From contig CALGMO010000060.1 in the NCBI GenBank assembly GCA_937961665.1, positions 1 to 49,575 on the forward strand: 49,575 nt of DNA, read 5' to 3'. The notes under the pieces were generated by a model. The model saw nothing but the letters and a program-made list of their open reading frames with translations, searched no databases and was not told where the DNA came from. The stretch's first letter is position 1; each line of letters starts with the position of its first letter. Of the stretch, positions 35,871 to 45,766 are shown one piece after another. The stretch is from an uncultured Fimbriimonadaceae bacterium. GTDB taxonomy: Bacteria > Armatimonadota > Fimbriimonadia > Fimbriimonadales > Fimbriimonadaceae. The position numbers and the translations under genes were made by a program.

Positions 35871-36902
35871 TCACTCGTCGAACAGCCCCGGAGGCTCCGC
35901 TCGCCTCGGCTCGGGGATGCCCAGGTGCCGATAGGCCAGGCTGGTGGCGCAGCGGCCGCGCGGCGTGCGCTGGATCAGCCCCTGCTGCAGCAGGTACGGC
36001 TCGTACACGTCCTCGATCGTCCCCGCGTCCTCTCCGGTGCTGGCCGCCAGCGTGTCCAGACCCACGGGTCCGCCACCGTACTTGCGGATCATGGCCTCCA
36101 GCAGCGTGCGGTCCACGCGGTCGAGGCCCAGGTGGTCCACCTCCAGCGCCTCCAGAGCCCTCTGGGCGATGTCCAGGGTGATGGTCTCGGACCCCGCGAC
36201 CTGCGCGAAGTCCCGCACGCGCCGCAGCAGTCGGTTGGCGATGCGCGGCGTACCCCGGGACCGCCGGGCGATCTCCTCCGCCCCCTCCTGCTCGATCGCA
36301 TAGCCGAGGATCCTCGAGGACCGCTGGATGATGGCCAGAAGAGCGTCCGGCCCGTAGAAGCCGAAGTGCAGCACGATGCCGAACCGGTCGCGCAACGGAC
36401 CCGTGAGAAGACCCTGCCGGGTGGTGGCGCCGACCACCGTGAACGGCGGCACGTCCAGCCGGATCGAGCGCGCGGCGGGCCCCTTGCCGATCAGGATGTC
36501 CACCTTCCGGTCCTCCATGGCCGGGTAGAGGATCTCCTCCACCGGCCGGCTGAGGCGGTGGATCTCGTCGATGAACAGCACCGCGCCGTCGTCCAGGTTC
36601 GTCAGGATGCCCACCAGGTCGCCGGGGCGCTCGATGGCTGGCCCGCTCGTCACGTGGATCGTCGCGCCGAGCTCGTTGGCGACGATGTGCGCCACGGTGG
36701 TCTTGCCCAAGCCGGGCGGGCCGTACAGCAGCAGATGGTCCAAGGCCTCGCGGCGCTGGCGGGCGGCCTCCAGGAACACCGCGAGGTTGTCCTTGAGCCT
36801 CTGCTGTCCGATGAACTCCGCCAGGCGGCGCGGCCTCAGCGACTGCTCGACCGGAATCTCCCCCGGCTGCGGCTCCGGCTGGAGGTCGGCGTTGCGGCTC
36901 AT
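35871..36902 (-). CDS. ruvB: Holliday junction branch migration DNA helicase RuvB
   Basis: AAA+ motor of the RuvAB complex that drives branch migration at Holliday junctions in recombination repair. The 343-aa product is the standard length, with N-terminal [23 protein letters not shown], Walker [14 protein letters not shown], Walker [11 protein letters not shown], sensor 1 GATTRQG and the winged-helix end ([17 protein letters not shown]). The ATG at 36902 overlaps the ruvA stop (ATGA), so ruvA-ruvB are translationally coupled. No ruvC lies in the window. It converges with the DUF3863 gene. Confidence 0.98.
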   Translation of the reverse strand: MSRNADLQPEPQPGEIPVEQSLRPRRLAEFIGQQRLKDNLAVFLEAARQRREALDHLLLYGPPGLGKTTVAHIVANELGATIHVTSGPAIERPGDLVGILTNLDDGAVLFIDEIHRLSRPVEEILYPAMEDRKVDILIGKGPAARSIRLDVPPFTVVGATTRQGLLTGPLRDRFGIVLHFGFYGPDALLAIIQRSSRILGYAIEQEGAEEIARRSRGTPRIANRLLRRVRDFAQVAGSETITLDIAQRALEALEVDHLGLDRVDRTLLEAMIRKYGGGPVGLDTLAASTGEDAGTIEDVYEPYLLQQGLIQRTPRGRCATSLAYRHLGIPEPRRAEPPGLFDE

Positions 36903-37492
36903 CGGGCCAGGCTCCTCAGGGCGATGCGCAGCTGCGCCTCAACCCCCTCGGCCTGCGAGCGGGCGGCCTCGGCGGCGGCCTCGGCCTCGGCCCGGCGGTA
37001 GCCCAGGCTCAGCAGGGCGTCGACCAGCTCGTCGTCCGGCGCGGCGGGCGCCCTGCACGCCGAGGACTGCGCCCTTCGCGCCAGCGCCTCCTCTTGAATC
37101 TTGTCCCGCAGCTCCAAGGCGATCCGCTCGGCGAGCCGCGGACCCACTCCGGTCGCGCGGCACAGGGCTCGGGTGTCCTGCGCCTGGATCGCGCCCGCCA
37201 CCGCGTCCTCGCCCAGCTGGCCGATCAGCGCCAAGCCGAACTTCGGCCCGCAGCCCTTCACCTCCAGCAGAAGGTCGAACAGCCGCCTCTGGAACGCGTC
37301 GGCGAAGCCGTACAGGGTCACCCCGTCCTCGCGGAACACCTGCCGGATCCGCAGGTCGACGCGCTCTCCGACCGGGGGCAGCGAAAGCAGGACCGACTCC
37401 GGCACCATCACCTCGTAGCCGACGCCGCAGGCCTCCACGACCACCACGCCGTCTCCCACCTCGAGCAGCTCTCCGCGGAGTCGCGCGATCAC
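36899..37492 (-). CDS. ruvA: Holliday junction branch migration protein RuvA
   Basis: DNA-binding subunit of RuvAB, a tetramer that holds the four-way junction and loads RuvB. The 197-aa product has the N-terminal OB-fold ([28 protein letters not shown]), two helix-hairpin-helix motifs ([17 protein letters not shown] and [20 protein letters not shown]) and the C-terminal RuvB-binding domain with [18 protein letters not shown]. It starts at GTG 37492, with TAACCT (37499-37504, minus strand) 6 nt upstream and no Shine-Dalgarno. It is divergent from pyrD. No ruvC precedes it, unlike the ruvCAB operon of many bacteria. Confidence 0.97.
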   Translation of the reverse strand: MIARLRGELLEVGDGVVVVEACGVGYEVMVPESVLLSLPPVGERVDLRIRQVFREDGVTLYGFADAFQRRLFDLLLEVKGCGPKFGLALIGQLGEDAVAGAIQAQDTRALCRATGVGPRLAERIALELRDKIQEEALARRAQSSACRAPAAPDDELVDALLSLGYRRAEAEAAAEAARSQAEGVEAQLRIALRSLAR

Positions 37493-37555
37493 GCGGACAG
37501 GTTACCCTGCGTCTACTGAAATCCGCGGGAGCCGCCCTGCGTTCTACAATGGGCC
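37493..37555. promoter_or_regulatory. Divergent leaderless promoters, ruvA / pyrD
   Basis: Minus strand TAACCT (37499-37504) is 6 nt from the ruvA GTG; plus strand TACAAT (37545-37550) is 5 nt from the pyrD GTG. Both starts would coincide with transcription start. Confidence 0.6.
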
Positions 37556-38590
37556 GTGGGACTGTACGAGAAGCTGGTCCGTCCGCTCGCCTTCCTCCTG
37601 AACCCCGAAGCCGCCCACGAGATCGCCCTGGGCTGGGTGGCGTCCGGGATGTTCGAGTGCCGGGTGCCGCACGATGCCCGCCTGGCCGTGGAGGCCTTCG
37701 GGATCTCGTTCGCCAACCCGGTCGGGCTGGCGGCAGGCTTCGACAAGGACGCGCTGGCCGTGGACTGGTGGGACGCCCTCGGCTTCGGCCACTGCGAGGT
37801 GGGCACCGTCACCCTGCGCCCCCAACCCGGCAACCCCAAGCCGCGCCTGCACCGCCTGCCGAAGGACCGGGCGCTGATCAACCGCATGGGCTTCAACAAC
37901 GCGGGGGCGCACGCCCTGCGACTGCGCCTGGAGGCGGCCTGGCCGCACCTTCCCGTCGGCATCAACCTCGGCAAGAACCGCGACACGCCCCTGGGGGAAG
38001 CGGCCAAGGAGTACGCCGCGCTCTACCGCACCCTCGCGCCGCTGGGCGCCTACTTCGTGGTCAACGTTTCGTCGCCCAACACCCCCGGCCTGCGCAGTCT
38101 GCAGGAGCCCGAGGCCCTGCGCGAGATCGTTCGGGCGATCCGCTCGGAGAAGCCGAGGAAGCCCCTGCTGATCAAGGTCGCGCCCGACCTGGACGAGCCC
38201 TCGCTCGACGCCGTTGTCGAGTTGGCCCTCGACGAGGGCCTCGATGGCATCGTGGCCACCAACACCACCGTCTCCCGCCAAGGCCTCAGCCGAGACCCAG
38301 GCCTCGAGGGCGGGCTGTCGGGCAAGCCGCTGCAGCCTCTGGCCGACGCCGCGCTGGCGCGCCTGGCGCGCGGCTCTTCGGGTCGCCTGGCGCTGATCGG
38401 GGTCGGGGGCGTGTTCGACGCCGACGACGCCTGGCGCAAGATCGCCTTGGGCGCGCACCTGGTGCAGCTGTACACCGGATGGGTGTACGGCGGCCCTAAG
38501 ACCGTGGCCCGCATCCTGAACGGGCTTCTGGAGCGCATGGAGCGCGAGGGCGTGCGCTCGCTGGACGAGGTCCGCGGCTCGGCCCTCTAG
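37556..38590 (+). CDS. pyrD: Dihydroorotate dehydrogenase (quinone), class 2
   Basis: FMN enzyme of pyrimidine biosynthesis that oxidises dihydroorotate to orotate and passes electrons to membrane quinone. The 344-aa product has the class 2 N-terminal helical membrane-associated extension (LYEKLVRPLAFLLNPEAAHEIAL), the PVGLAAGFDKD loop, NRMGFNNAG, and catalytic S173 in VNVSSPNTPGLRSLQ (E. coli S175). The C-terminal FMN phosphate site reads LIGVGGVFDADDAW and LVQLYTGWVYGG. Start is GTG 37556 with TACAAT 5 nt before it. Its stop codon shares a CTAG with the convergent HAD gene. No other pyr gene is adjacent. Confidence 0.97.
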   Translation: MGLYEKLVRPLAFLLNPEAAHEIALGWVASGMFECRVPHDARLAVEAFGISFANPVGLAAGFDKDALAVDWWDALGFGHCEVGTVTLRPQPGNPKPRLHRLPKDRALINRMGFNNAGAHALRLRLEAAWPHLPVGINLGKNRDTPLGEAAKEYAALYRTLAPLGAYFVVNVSSPNTPGLRSLQEPEALREIVRAIRSEKPRKPLLIKVAPDLDEPSLDAVVELALDEGLDGIVATNTTVSRQGLSRDPGLEGGLSGKPLQPLADAALARLARGSSGRLALIGVGGVFDADDAWRKIALGAHLVQLYTGWVYGGPKTVARILNGLLERMEREGVRSLDEVRGSAL

Positions 38591-39354
38591 GGCAGCAGGC
38601 TCGCCAGCTCCCGCAGGTCGGCGATCTCCGCGTCGGCGTCCGGCGCGCCGTCGGGCTTGCCCTCGGGCTTGGCCGAGGGATCCGCGCTCGGAGGCACGTC
38701 GCTCGGCCTGCGGATCCACACCGTCCGCCACCCGGCCTCCAAAGCGGGACGCACGTCGTGCCGGTAGCTGTTGCCGACGAACGCCAGCTCGTCGCCCGAG
38801 AGGCCCGACGCCTGCTCGGCCAGCCGGAACACCCGCTGGTCCGGCTTGCCGAACCCCAGCTCCCCCTCGATGAACACCCACCGGAAAAGCGGCTCGAGGC
38901 CGAGGTCGGACACCTCCTCGCGCTGCACGTCCGCCGGGCCGTTGGTGATCAGGCCCAGGGGGTACCGGGCGCGAAGCTCCTCCAACACCTCCCTCGTGCC
39001 CGGGAACAGCCTCAGCGCGGCCCGGCGCTCGGCGCCGTAGCGGTCCGCCAGCGCCTCCGCTCGCGCCGGGTCGTCGATCCCCACCCTCAGGAGCGTGCGG
39101 CGCATCAGCTCTACCCTGGTGCTGCGCCCGTCGATCAGGTAGCGCTCGTACCACTCCGACCTCTTCAGGCTCGGGCAGAACTCGCGGAACGCCGCCGCCC
39201 ACTCCAGCACGGCCTCCTCCGTGGCGAGGCCGGGCAGGGGCATGGCCTCGAAGGTCCGCCGCAGGCCGGTCTTGGCCGCGTCCCAGTACCCGCAGAGCGT
39301 GTCGTCCAGATCGAAGAAGACGGCCCGCACGCGGGCGAAGCGCTCAGTCTCCAT
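38587..39354 (-). CDS. HAD-superfamily hydrolase, subfamily IA
   Basis: Cytoplasmic phosphatase-like protein of 255 aa. Motif I is FFDLDDTLCGYWD (nucleophile Asp and the +2 Asp), motif II is LGLITNGPAD, motif III Lys in LGFGKPDQRVF and motif IV FVGNSYRHDVRPALEAG. The helical cap lies between residues 25 and 90. The resemblance is to the YjjG/HAD-IA group; the substrate (often a nucleotide or sugar phosphate) cannot be assigned. The C-terminus is Pro/Asp-rich (PPSADPSAKPEGKPDG), unusual and likely disordered. The ATG at 39354 lies within the end of the DinB gene (overlap 11 bp), so the two are coupled. Its stop shares a CTAG with pyrD. Confidence 0.9.
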   Translation of the reverse strand: METERFARVRAVFFDLDDTLCGYWDAAKTGLRRTFEAMPLPGLATEEAVLEWAAAFREFCPSLKRSEWYERYLIDGRSTRVELMRRTLLRVGIDDPARAEALADRYGAERRAALRLFPGTREVLEELRARYPLGLITNGPADVQREEVSDLGLEPLFRWVFIEGELGFGKPDQRVFRLAEQASGLSGDELAFVGNSYRHDVRPALEAGWRTVWIRRPSDVPPSADPSAKPEGKPDGAPDADAEIADLRELASLLP

Positions 39355-39820
39355 ACACCGCGGAGTAGTAGTCCCAGCCGGGGTCCGTCGCCATCCGGAT
39401 GAAGGCGATCTGGCCGGCGTGATAGTAGTCCTCGGACGCCAGAATCGTCACGGCCTCGCAGGGATGCCGCCACTCGCCGAAGGCGCAGATCGACCCGCGC
39501 GCGCCGGACTTGCGAAGCGTCTGGGCGACGGCCTCCAGCACCCTCCCGTGCGTCTCCTCCAGGCGTCCCAGAAGCTCTTCGAACGTGCCTTGCGGCGCCT
39601 CGAACGACGCGTAGTCCGGCTCCCGGCCCGTCTCGAGGCTCTCGGCGGCGGCCAGGTCGTCCACGACGAGGTGCGACAGCGTCTCCCGGATGGACTTGCA
39701 CTCGGGAAACGGCTTCCAGTCGATCTGCTCCGGGGTGACGCCGGCCAGATGCTTCAGAAGGTGCCGCCGGGCGTGATCCAAGGCGGCGGTGGCCCTCTCC
39801 TCGAACAAGACGGGATCCAT
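39344..39820 (-). CDS. DinB family protein
   Basis: Four-helix-bundle protein (158 aa) of the DinB/YfiT-like superfamily, often metal-dependent thiol transferases for bacillithiol, mycothiol or glutathione. Helix 1 has LDHARRHLLKHLAGVTPEQIDWKPFPECKSIRETLSHLVVDDL (likely metal His in ETLSHL); the third helix has EDYYHAGQIAFIR (second His region) near residue 135. The start at ATG 39820 is preceded by TAGACT (39828-39833, minus strand) at 7 nt, without a Shine-Dalgarno. The gene lies 43 nt after the ABC ATPase on the same strand and overlaps the HAD gene. Substrate unknown; the fold call is good. Confidence 0.85.
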   Translation of the reverse strand: MDPVLFEERATAALDHARRHLLKHLAGVTPEQIDWKPFPECKSIRETLSHLVVDDLAAAESLETGREPDYASFEAPQGTFEELLGRLEETHGRVLEAVAQTLRKSGARGSICAFGEWRHPCEAVTILASEDYYHAGQIAFIRMATDPGWDYYSAVYGD

Positions 39821-39863
39821 GCAGGCCAGTCTACTGCACGGCCCGCCCGGGGGGAGAGCCCGC

Positions 39864-41012
<1,149 letters not shown>

Positions 41013-41039
41013 CGGACTCCTCCCTCGGGGGCTGGCTGG

Positions 41040-41045
41040 ATTATA
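41040..41045 (-). promoter_or_regulatory. -10 element of the ABC ATPase gene
   Basis: Perfect TATAAT on the minus strand; the expected start gives a leader of about 20 nt that contains the GGGAGGAG ribosome-binding site. Confidence 0.45.
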
Positions 41046-41121
41046 GCCCAACGTTCCGTTCGCTGAAGAACGTGCCGTCCGAATCCCGCGATTCGGCGAG
41101 CGGGTACCCTCCGCTATCGGC

Positions 41122-43902
41122 ATGACCGCGCGCGAGCTACGCGAGAAATATCTGCGCTTCTTCGAGTCCAAGGGCCACCAGCGCTATCCCTCTGGGTCGC
41201 TGATCCCCTACGACGTCACCGGCAAGCTGGACGAGTCGCTGCTGTTCAACGGCGCCGGCATGGTCCAGTTCAAGCCGTTCTTCCGAGGAGCCGCCGAGCC
41301 GGCCTGCCGGCGCCTGACCACCGCCCAGAAGTGCGTGCGCACCGGCGACATCGAGTCCGTGGGCGACCACTCGCACCTCACGTTCTTCGAGATGCTGGGC
41401 AACTTCAGCTTCGGCGACTACTTCAAGGAGGAGGCGATCGCGCTGTCCTGGGAGTTCCTCACCTCCCCCGAATGGCTCGGTCTCGATCCTCGCAGGCTCG
41501 CGTTCACCGTGTTCGAGGAGGACGACGAGGCGTTCGAGCTCTGGTCGCACCACCTCCGCTCGGTCGGCATCGAGCCCTCCACCCGCGTGTTCCGCCTGGG
41601 CGAGGAGACCAACTACTGGCCCGCCGGGGCGTTCAGCTCCGGACCTCCTGGTCCGTGCGGCCCGAACACCGAGATGTTCTACTGGGTCGCCGGAGCCGGC
41701 GATCCCCCCGAGGGGCCGTACTCGCGCGAGGACTACCTGCGCGACGAGAAGGCCGGCCGCTGGCTCGAGATCTGGAACGACGTGTTCATCCAGTTCGAGT
41801 GGCGCGGCCGCCTGCGCAACCCCGAGCGGCCCGCCGACGGCTACGAGAAGGAGGGCATGGACCCCCTGCCGTTCCAGAGCGTCGACACGGGCATGGGCCT
41901 GGAGCGCACGGCCGCCGTGCTCGCGGGGCACTCCAGCGTGTACGCGACGGACGTCTTCCAGCCGATCTTCCGCAAGCTGGTGGACGCAGCGGGCGGCCGC
42001 TACCGCTACGCCGGGGGCGACGGGCCCGAGGACACCGCGGCCCGCATCATCGCCGACCACATCCGCACCGCCGTGTTCTGCATCGCCGACGGCATCCTGC
42101 CCGGCAACTCCGGACGGGGCTACGTGCTGCGACGGCTGATCCGCCGGGCGGTGCTCAAGGGCCAGCGCGTGCTCGGGTTCTCGGAGCCGTTCTTCCACCT
42201 GGTGTACGAGGGCGTCGCCGAGGCAATGGCCGACGCCTACCCCGAGATCGCCGACCGTCGCGAGACCATCGTGAGGACGCTCCAGAGCGAGGAGAGGCTG
42301 TTCCGGCGGACGCTCGCCCAGGGCACCCAGATGCTGGCCGAGCACCTGCGCGAGCTGCCCAGCGGAGGCACGCTGGACGGCGACACGGCGTTCCGCCTGT
42401 ACGACACCTACGGATTCCCGCTCGAGGTCACGCGCGAGATCTGCGCCGAGGCCGGCGTCTCGGTGGACACGGCCGGCTTCGAGCAGGCGATGGCCGAGGC
42501 CCAGAGGCGCTCTAGGTCGTCCGACGGCATGGAGGCCGTGTACGCCGAGGGGACGGCCCGCAAGCTGGCGGTCGCCGTGGACGACGCTCCCAAGGACACC
42601 CGGTTCGTCGGCTACCGGACCTTGGAGCACCGGTCGCGCGTGGTCCGCGCCGAAGTGGACCTCGACGAGCAGGGCGCCGCCACGGGCCGCCTGAGGGTGG
42701 CCCTGGAGGAGACGCCGTTCTACGCCGAGAGCGGAGGCCAGGTGGCGGACGTCGGCACGATCACCGCCGAGGGTCTGCGCCTCTCGGTTCTGCGCACCTG
42801 GAAGGTGGACGGCACGGTTTGGCACGACGTCGAGGTCGAGGACGGCCCCGACCCCAAGGGCCTCCCCGAGGAGGAGGCCGCCGCCCTGCTGCGCGACGCG
42901 CTGGTCGGACGCGAGGTGCACGCGGCCGTGCCCGCCGACCGCCGCAAGGCGATCACGCGCAACCACACCGCGACGCACCTGCTGCACGCCGCCCTCCGCA
43001 CGGTGCTGGGCACGCACGTCGCGCAGGCCGGTTCGCTCGTGCACCCGGACTACCTCCGCTTCGACTTCACCCACGGGCAGGCGCTGACCCCCGAGGAGCT
43101 GGAGGCCGTCGAGCGCCTCGCCAACCGGCAGGTCTGGGAGGATCGGCCGGTGAACGTCTTCGAGGACCTGCCCCTCGCGGAGGCCCGGGCCAAGGGCGCC
43201 ATGGCGCTGTTCGGCGAGAAGTACGGCGACCGGGTGCGGATGGTCGAGGTCGAGGGTTTCAGCCGCGAGCTTTGCGGCGGGTGCCACGTCGGCCGGACCG
43301 GCGAGATCGGGCTCATCAAGATCGTGTCGGAGGGCTCGGCGGCCAGCGGCGTGCGCCGCATCGAGGCCGTCACCGGCGAGAGAGCCTACGACTGGGTGCT
43401 GGCCCAGCAACGCGCCATCCAGCAGGCGGCGGCGCTGCTCAAGGCCCCGGCGGGCGAGCTCGTGCAGGCCGTCGAGAAGACGCTCGAGGCCCTGCGCGAG
43501 GAGCGCCGGAGGGTGGAGCGGCTCCGCGCCCAATCCCTGAAGGGCGCTTCCGCGTCCACGGTGGCCGTCGGGCCCGTCGAGCTGGCGACGCAGCGCATCG
43601 ACGGCGGCGAACAGGCCGAGGCCGCGGCCGCGGCCGACCGCCTGGTCGACAATCGCCCCGACCGCGTGGCGCTCGTCGCGGTGGTCGGCGACGGCAGGGT
43701 GTCCTTCGTGTGCAAGGTCGGGGCCGACGCCCAAAAGGCCGGCGCGCACGCGGGCAACCTGGTGCGGGAGGTCGCCAAGCTGGCGGGAGGAGGCGGGGGT
43801 GGCCGACCGGACTTCGCCACGGCCGGCGGCAAGAACGCGCAGGCCGCGGACTTGGCCCTCGAGAAGGCCGCCGAGCTTCTGAAGGGCCAGATCGGGGCCT
43901 AG
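41122..43902 (+). CDS. alaS: Alanyl-tRNA synthetase
   Basis: Class II synthetase that charges tRNA-Ala, with an editing domain that removes mischarged Ser and Gly. The 926-aa product is slightly long. Class II motifs: motif 1 SLIPYDVTGKLDESLLFNGAGMVQF region, motif 2 RLTTAQKCVRTGDIESVGDHSHLTFFEMLGNFSFGDYF, motif 3 GYVLRRLIRRAVLKGQR. The editing zinc site is H615/H619 (NHTATHLLHAAL) plus C718/H722 (CGGCHVG). The C-Ala oligomerisation domain with a coiled coil (VEKTLEALREERRRVERLRAQSL) and the Gly-rich loop LAGGGGGGRPDFATAGGK end it. The start at ATG 41122 has TACCCT 11 nt upstream and no Shine-Dalgarno. Its last 30 bp begin the first unit of the tandem repeat. Confidence 0.98.
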   Translation: MTARELREKYLRFFESKGHQRYPSGSLIPYDVTGKLDESLLFNGAGMVQFKPFFRGAAEPACRRLTTAQKCVRTGDIESVGDHSHLTFFEMLGNFSFGDYFKEEAIALSWEFLTSPEWLGLDPRRLAFTVFEEDDEAFELWSHHLRSVGIEPSTRVFRLGEETNYWPAGAFSSGPPGPCGPNTEMFYWVAGAGDPPEGPYSREDYLRDEKAGRWLEIWNDVFIQFEWRGRLRNPERPADGYEKEGMDPLPFQSVDTGMGLERTAAVLAGHSSVYATDVFQPIFRKLVDAAGGRYRYAGGDGPEDTAARIIADHIRTAVFCIADGILPGNSGRGYVLRRLIRRAVLKGQRVLGFSEPFFHLVYEGVAEAMADAYPEIADRRETIVRTLQSEERLFRRTLAQGTQMLAEHLRELPSGGTLDGDTAFRLYDTYGFPLEVTREICAEAGVSVDTAGFEQAMAEAQRRSRSSDGMEAVYAEGTARKLAVAVDDAPKDTRFVGYRTLEHRSRVVRAEVDLDEQGAATGRLRVALEETPFYAESGGQVADVGTITAEGLRLSVLRTWKVDGTVWHDVEVEDGPDPKGLPEEEAAALLRDALVGREVHAAVPADRRKAITRNHTATHLLHAALRTVLGTHVAQAGSLVHPDYLRFDFTHGQALTPEELEAVERLANRQVWEDRPVNVFEDLPLAEARAKGAMALFGEKYGDRVRMVEVEGFSRELCGGCHVGRTGEIGLIKIVSEGSAASGVRRIEAVTGERAYDWVLAQQRAIQQAAALLKAPAGELVQAVEKTLEALREERRRVERLRAQSLKGASASTVAVGPVELATQRIDGGEQAEAAAAADRLVDNRPDRVALVAVVGDGRVSFVCKVGADAQKAGAHAGNLVREVAKLAGGGGGGRPDFATAGGKNAQAADLALEKAAELLKGQIGA

Positions 43903-44216
43903 CGGACGCGCCCGCTCCCTCGTGGATCGCGTGCCCGAGCGCGTCCACGAACGCCTCGAGCATCGCCTCGCCGAGCCGAAGGCGACCGAGCTCCTGAAGG
44001 GCCAGATCGGGGCCTAGCGGCCGCGCCCGCTCCCTTGTGGATCGCGTGCCCGTGCGCGTCCTCGAACGCCTCGAGCATCGCCTCGCAGAGCCGAAGGCGA
44101 CCGAGCTCCTGAAGGGCCGGATCGTGGGCCTAGCGGCCGCGCCGGCTCACTTGTGGATCGCGTGCCCGAGCGCGTCCTCGAACGCCTCGAGCATCGCCTC
44201 GGAAAGCGTGGGGTGC
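43873..44216. repeat. Three tandem 115-bp copies of the alaS/lpdA convergent junction
   Basis: Three head-to-tail copies start at 43873, 43988 and 44103 (periods 115 and 115; the third copy has one extra base). Each unit holds the alaS 3' end (ELLKGQIGA and stop TAG in the first two copies) followed by sequence equal to the antisense of the lpdA 3' end (AMLEAFEDALGHAIHK). The first copy contains the real alaS end; the third contains the real lpdA end. Copies 1 and 2 differ at about six positions, so the duplication is not fresh. Copies 1 and 2 have lost the lpdA stop (TCA changed to TCC on the plus strand). The 244 bp between the genes are entirely made of this repeat. Confidence 0.92.
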
Positions 44217-45562
44217 GCGTGGATCGTCTCCGCCATCGACTCCAGCGTGGCCTCCAGCTTGAGCGCCACCACGCCCTCGTGGATCATGTCGGTCACGTGC
44301 GAGCCGATCATGTGCACGCCCAACACCTCGCCGTACTTCTTCTCTGCGACGACCTTCACGAACCCGTCGATGTCGCCGGTGGCCATCGCCTTGCCCAGCG
44401 CGCGGAACTGGAACTTGCCCACGGCCACGTCGTATCCCTGGGCCTCGGCCTCGGCCTGCGTCAGGCCAACCGAGGCCACCTCCGGCACCGTGTACACGCA
44501 GTTCGGCACGCACTTGTAGTCCATCTTGCGCTCCGAGCCCGTGACGGCGTTGGTAGCCGCGAGGATGCCCTCGGCGGAGGCCACGTGCGCCAGCTGGATC
44601 CGCCCGGTGACGTCGCCGATGGCGTAGATGTGCGGCGCGTGGGTCCGCAGCGTGTCGTCCACCACCTCGACCCCGCGGCGGTGCAGCCGCACGCCGGCCT
44701 TCTCCAGGTCCATGCCGTCGGTGTTCGCCTTGCGGCCCACGCCCAGGAGGACCACCTGCACCTCGGCCTCCTCGGTATCCGTGCCCTTCTTCACGAAGCA
44801 CTTCCAGCCCTTGGCGGTCTTCTCCACCTTCTCGAGCGTGGCCCCCGTCTTCACCTTGATGCCTTGCTTGCCCAGCACTCGGCCCAGCTCGGTGCCCAAG
44901 TCCGTGTCCATCAGCGGCAGGAGGTTGGGCATCATCTCCACCAGGGTGACCTTGGTGCCGAGGCCGTTGAACACGTAGGAGAACTCGCAGCCGACGGCCC
45001 CTCCGCCCAGCACCAGCATGCTCTCGGGAACGAACGGCGCGGTCACCGCGTCGTCCGAGGTCCACACGCCCTCGTCCCGTCCTCCCTCCAGACCGGGGAT
45101 GTTGAGCCGGATCACGGAGGAACCCATCGCGAGGATGAAGGTCTTGCCGCGCAGCCGCGTCTTCTGCCCGTCCTTCTCGACCTCGATGGTGTGCGGATCG
45201 ACGAACCGTGCGAAGCCCTCCACGTGCCGGATCTTGTTCTTCTTGAACAGGCTGCCGATGCCGCCCCGCAGCGTCTGGACGATCTTGTCCTTGCGGGCCA
45301 TCATCTTGGCGAAGTCGAACTGGGGCTCCCCGGGCAGCTGGATGCCCATGGCATCGGCGTGCCGAACGTGCTGCAGCCGCTCCACCGGGGCGATCATCGC
45401 CTTGCTGGGGATGCACCCCCAGTTGAGGCACGTGCCGCCCAGATACTCCTTCTCCACGCACACGACCTGCGCTCCGAGCTGCGCGGCGCGGATCGCGGCC
45501 ACGTAGCCCCCGGGGCCTGCACCGACGACGATGACGTCCGCATCGAACCGACCGTTGGACAT
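44147..45562 (-). CDS. lpdA: Dihydrolipoyl dehydrogenase
   Basis: FAD disulphide oxidoreductase (E3 component) that reoxidises dihydrolipoamide of 2-oxo-acid dehydrogenases or the glycine cleavage system, passing electrons to NAD+. The 471-aa product has the FAD loop VVGAGPGGYVAAI, redox cysteines C45 and C50 in GGTCLNWGCIPSK, NAD-binding LVLGGGAVGCEFS, IYAIGDVTGRIQLAHVA, and the C-terminal active-site base in HAHPTLSEAMLEAF. ATG 45562 was chosen as it has AGGAGCAGGA upstream and the FAD fold starts there; a GTG at 45685 in frame, with GGCGGAG before it and a possible -10 (TATCCT, 45714-45719), would add 41 Pro/Ala-rich residues. No E1 or E2 gene is nearby. The 3' end lies in the triplicated repeat. 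Confidence 0.96.
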   Translation of the reverse strand: MSNGRFDADVIVVGAGPGGYVAAIRAAQLGAQVVCVEKEYLGGTCLNWGCIPSKAMIAPVERLQHVRHADAMGIQLPGEPQFDFAKMMARKDKIVQTLRGGIGSLFKKNKIRHVEGFARFVDPHTIEVEKDGQKTRLRGKTFILAMGSSVIRLNIPGLEGGRDEGVWTSDDAVTAPFVPESMLVLGGGAVGCEFSYVFNGLGTKVTLVEMMPNLLPLMDTDLGTELGRVLGKQGIKVKTGATLEKVEKTAKGWKCFVKKGTDTEEAEVQVVLLGVGRKANTDGMDLEKAGVRLHRRGVEVVDDTLRTHAPHIYAIGDVTGRIQLAHVASAEGILAATNAVTGSERKMDYKCVPNCVYTVPEVASVGLTQAEAEAQGYDVAVGKFQFRALGKAMATGDIDGFVKVVAEKKYGEVLGVHMIGSHVTDMIHEGVVALKLEATLESMAETIHAHPTLSEAMLEAFEDALGHAIHK

Positions 45563-45766
45563 GGGTTGTTCCTGCTCCTCGGGCGTGCCGAGGGGGCCCA
45601 GGGCGCGGATCAGCGCCGATGGCGCGGGCGGCAACAGCCTTGCCGGCTCCGCGACGACGGCCATGGAAACGGGCTGATCAGGCACGGTGGCTCCGCCTCG
45701 GACGAACCGGCATAGGATACCTTCGGACGGCTCGCGGCCGGGGGTCCAGCGGAGGCCGTTCCGAGA

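Noticed and set aside
43439-44519. Small ORFs within the repeat region
   Set aside because: They are translations of the duplicated alaS/lpdA ends, in frames that read through repeat copies without own starts or ribosome-binding sites.
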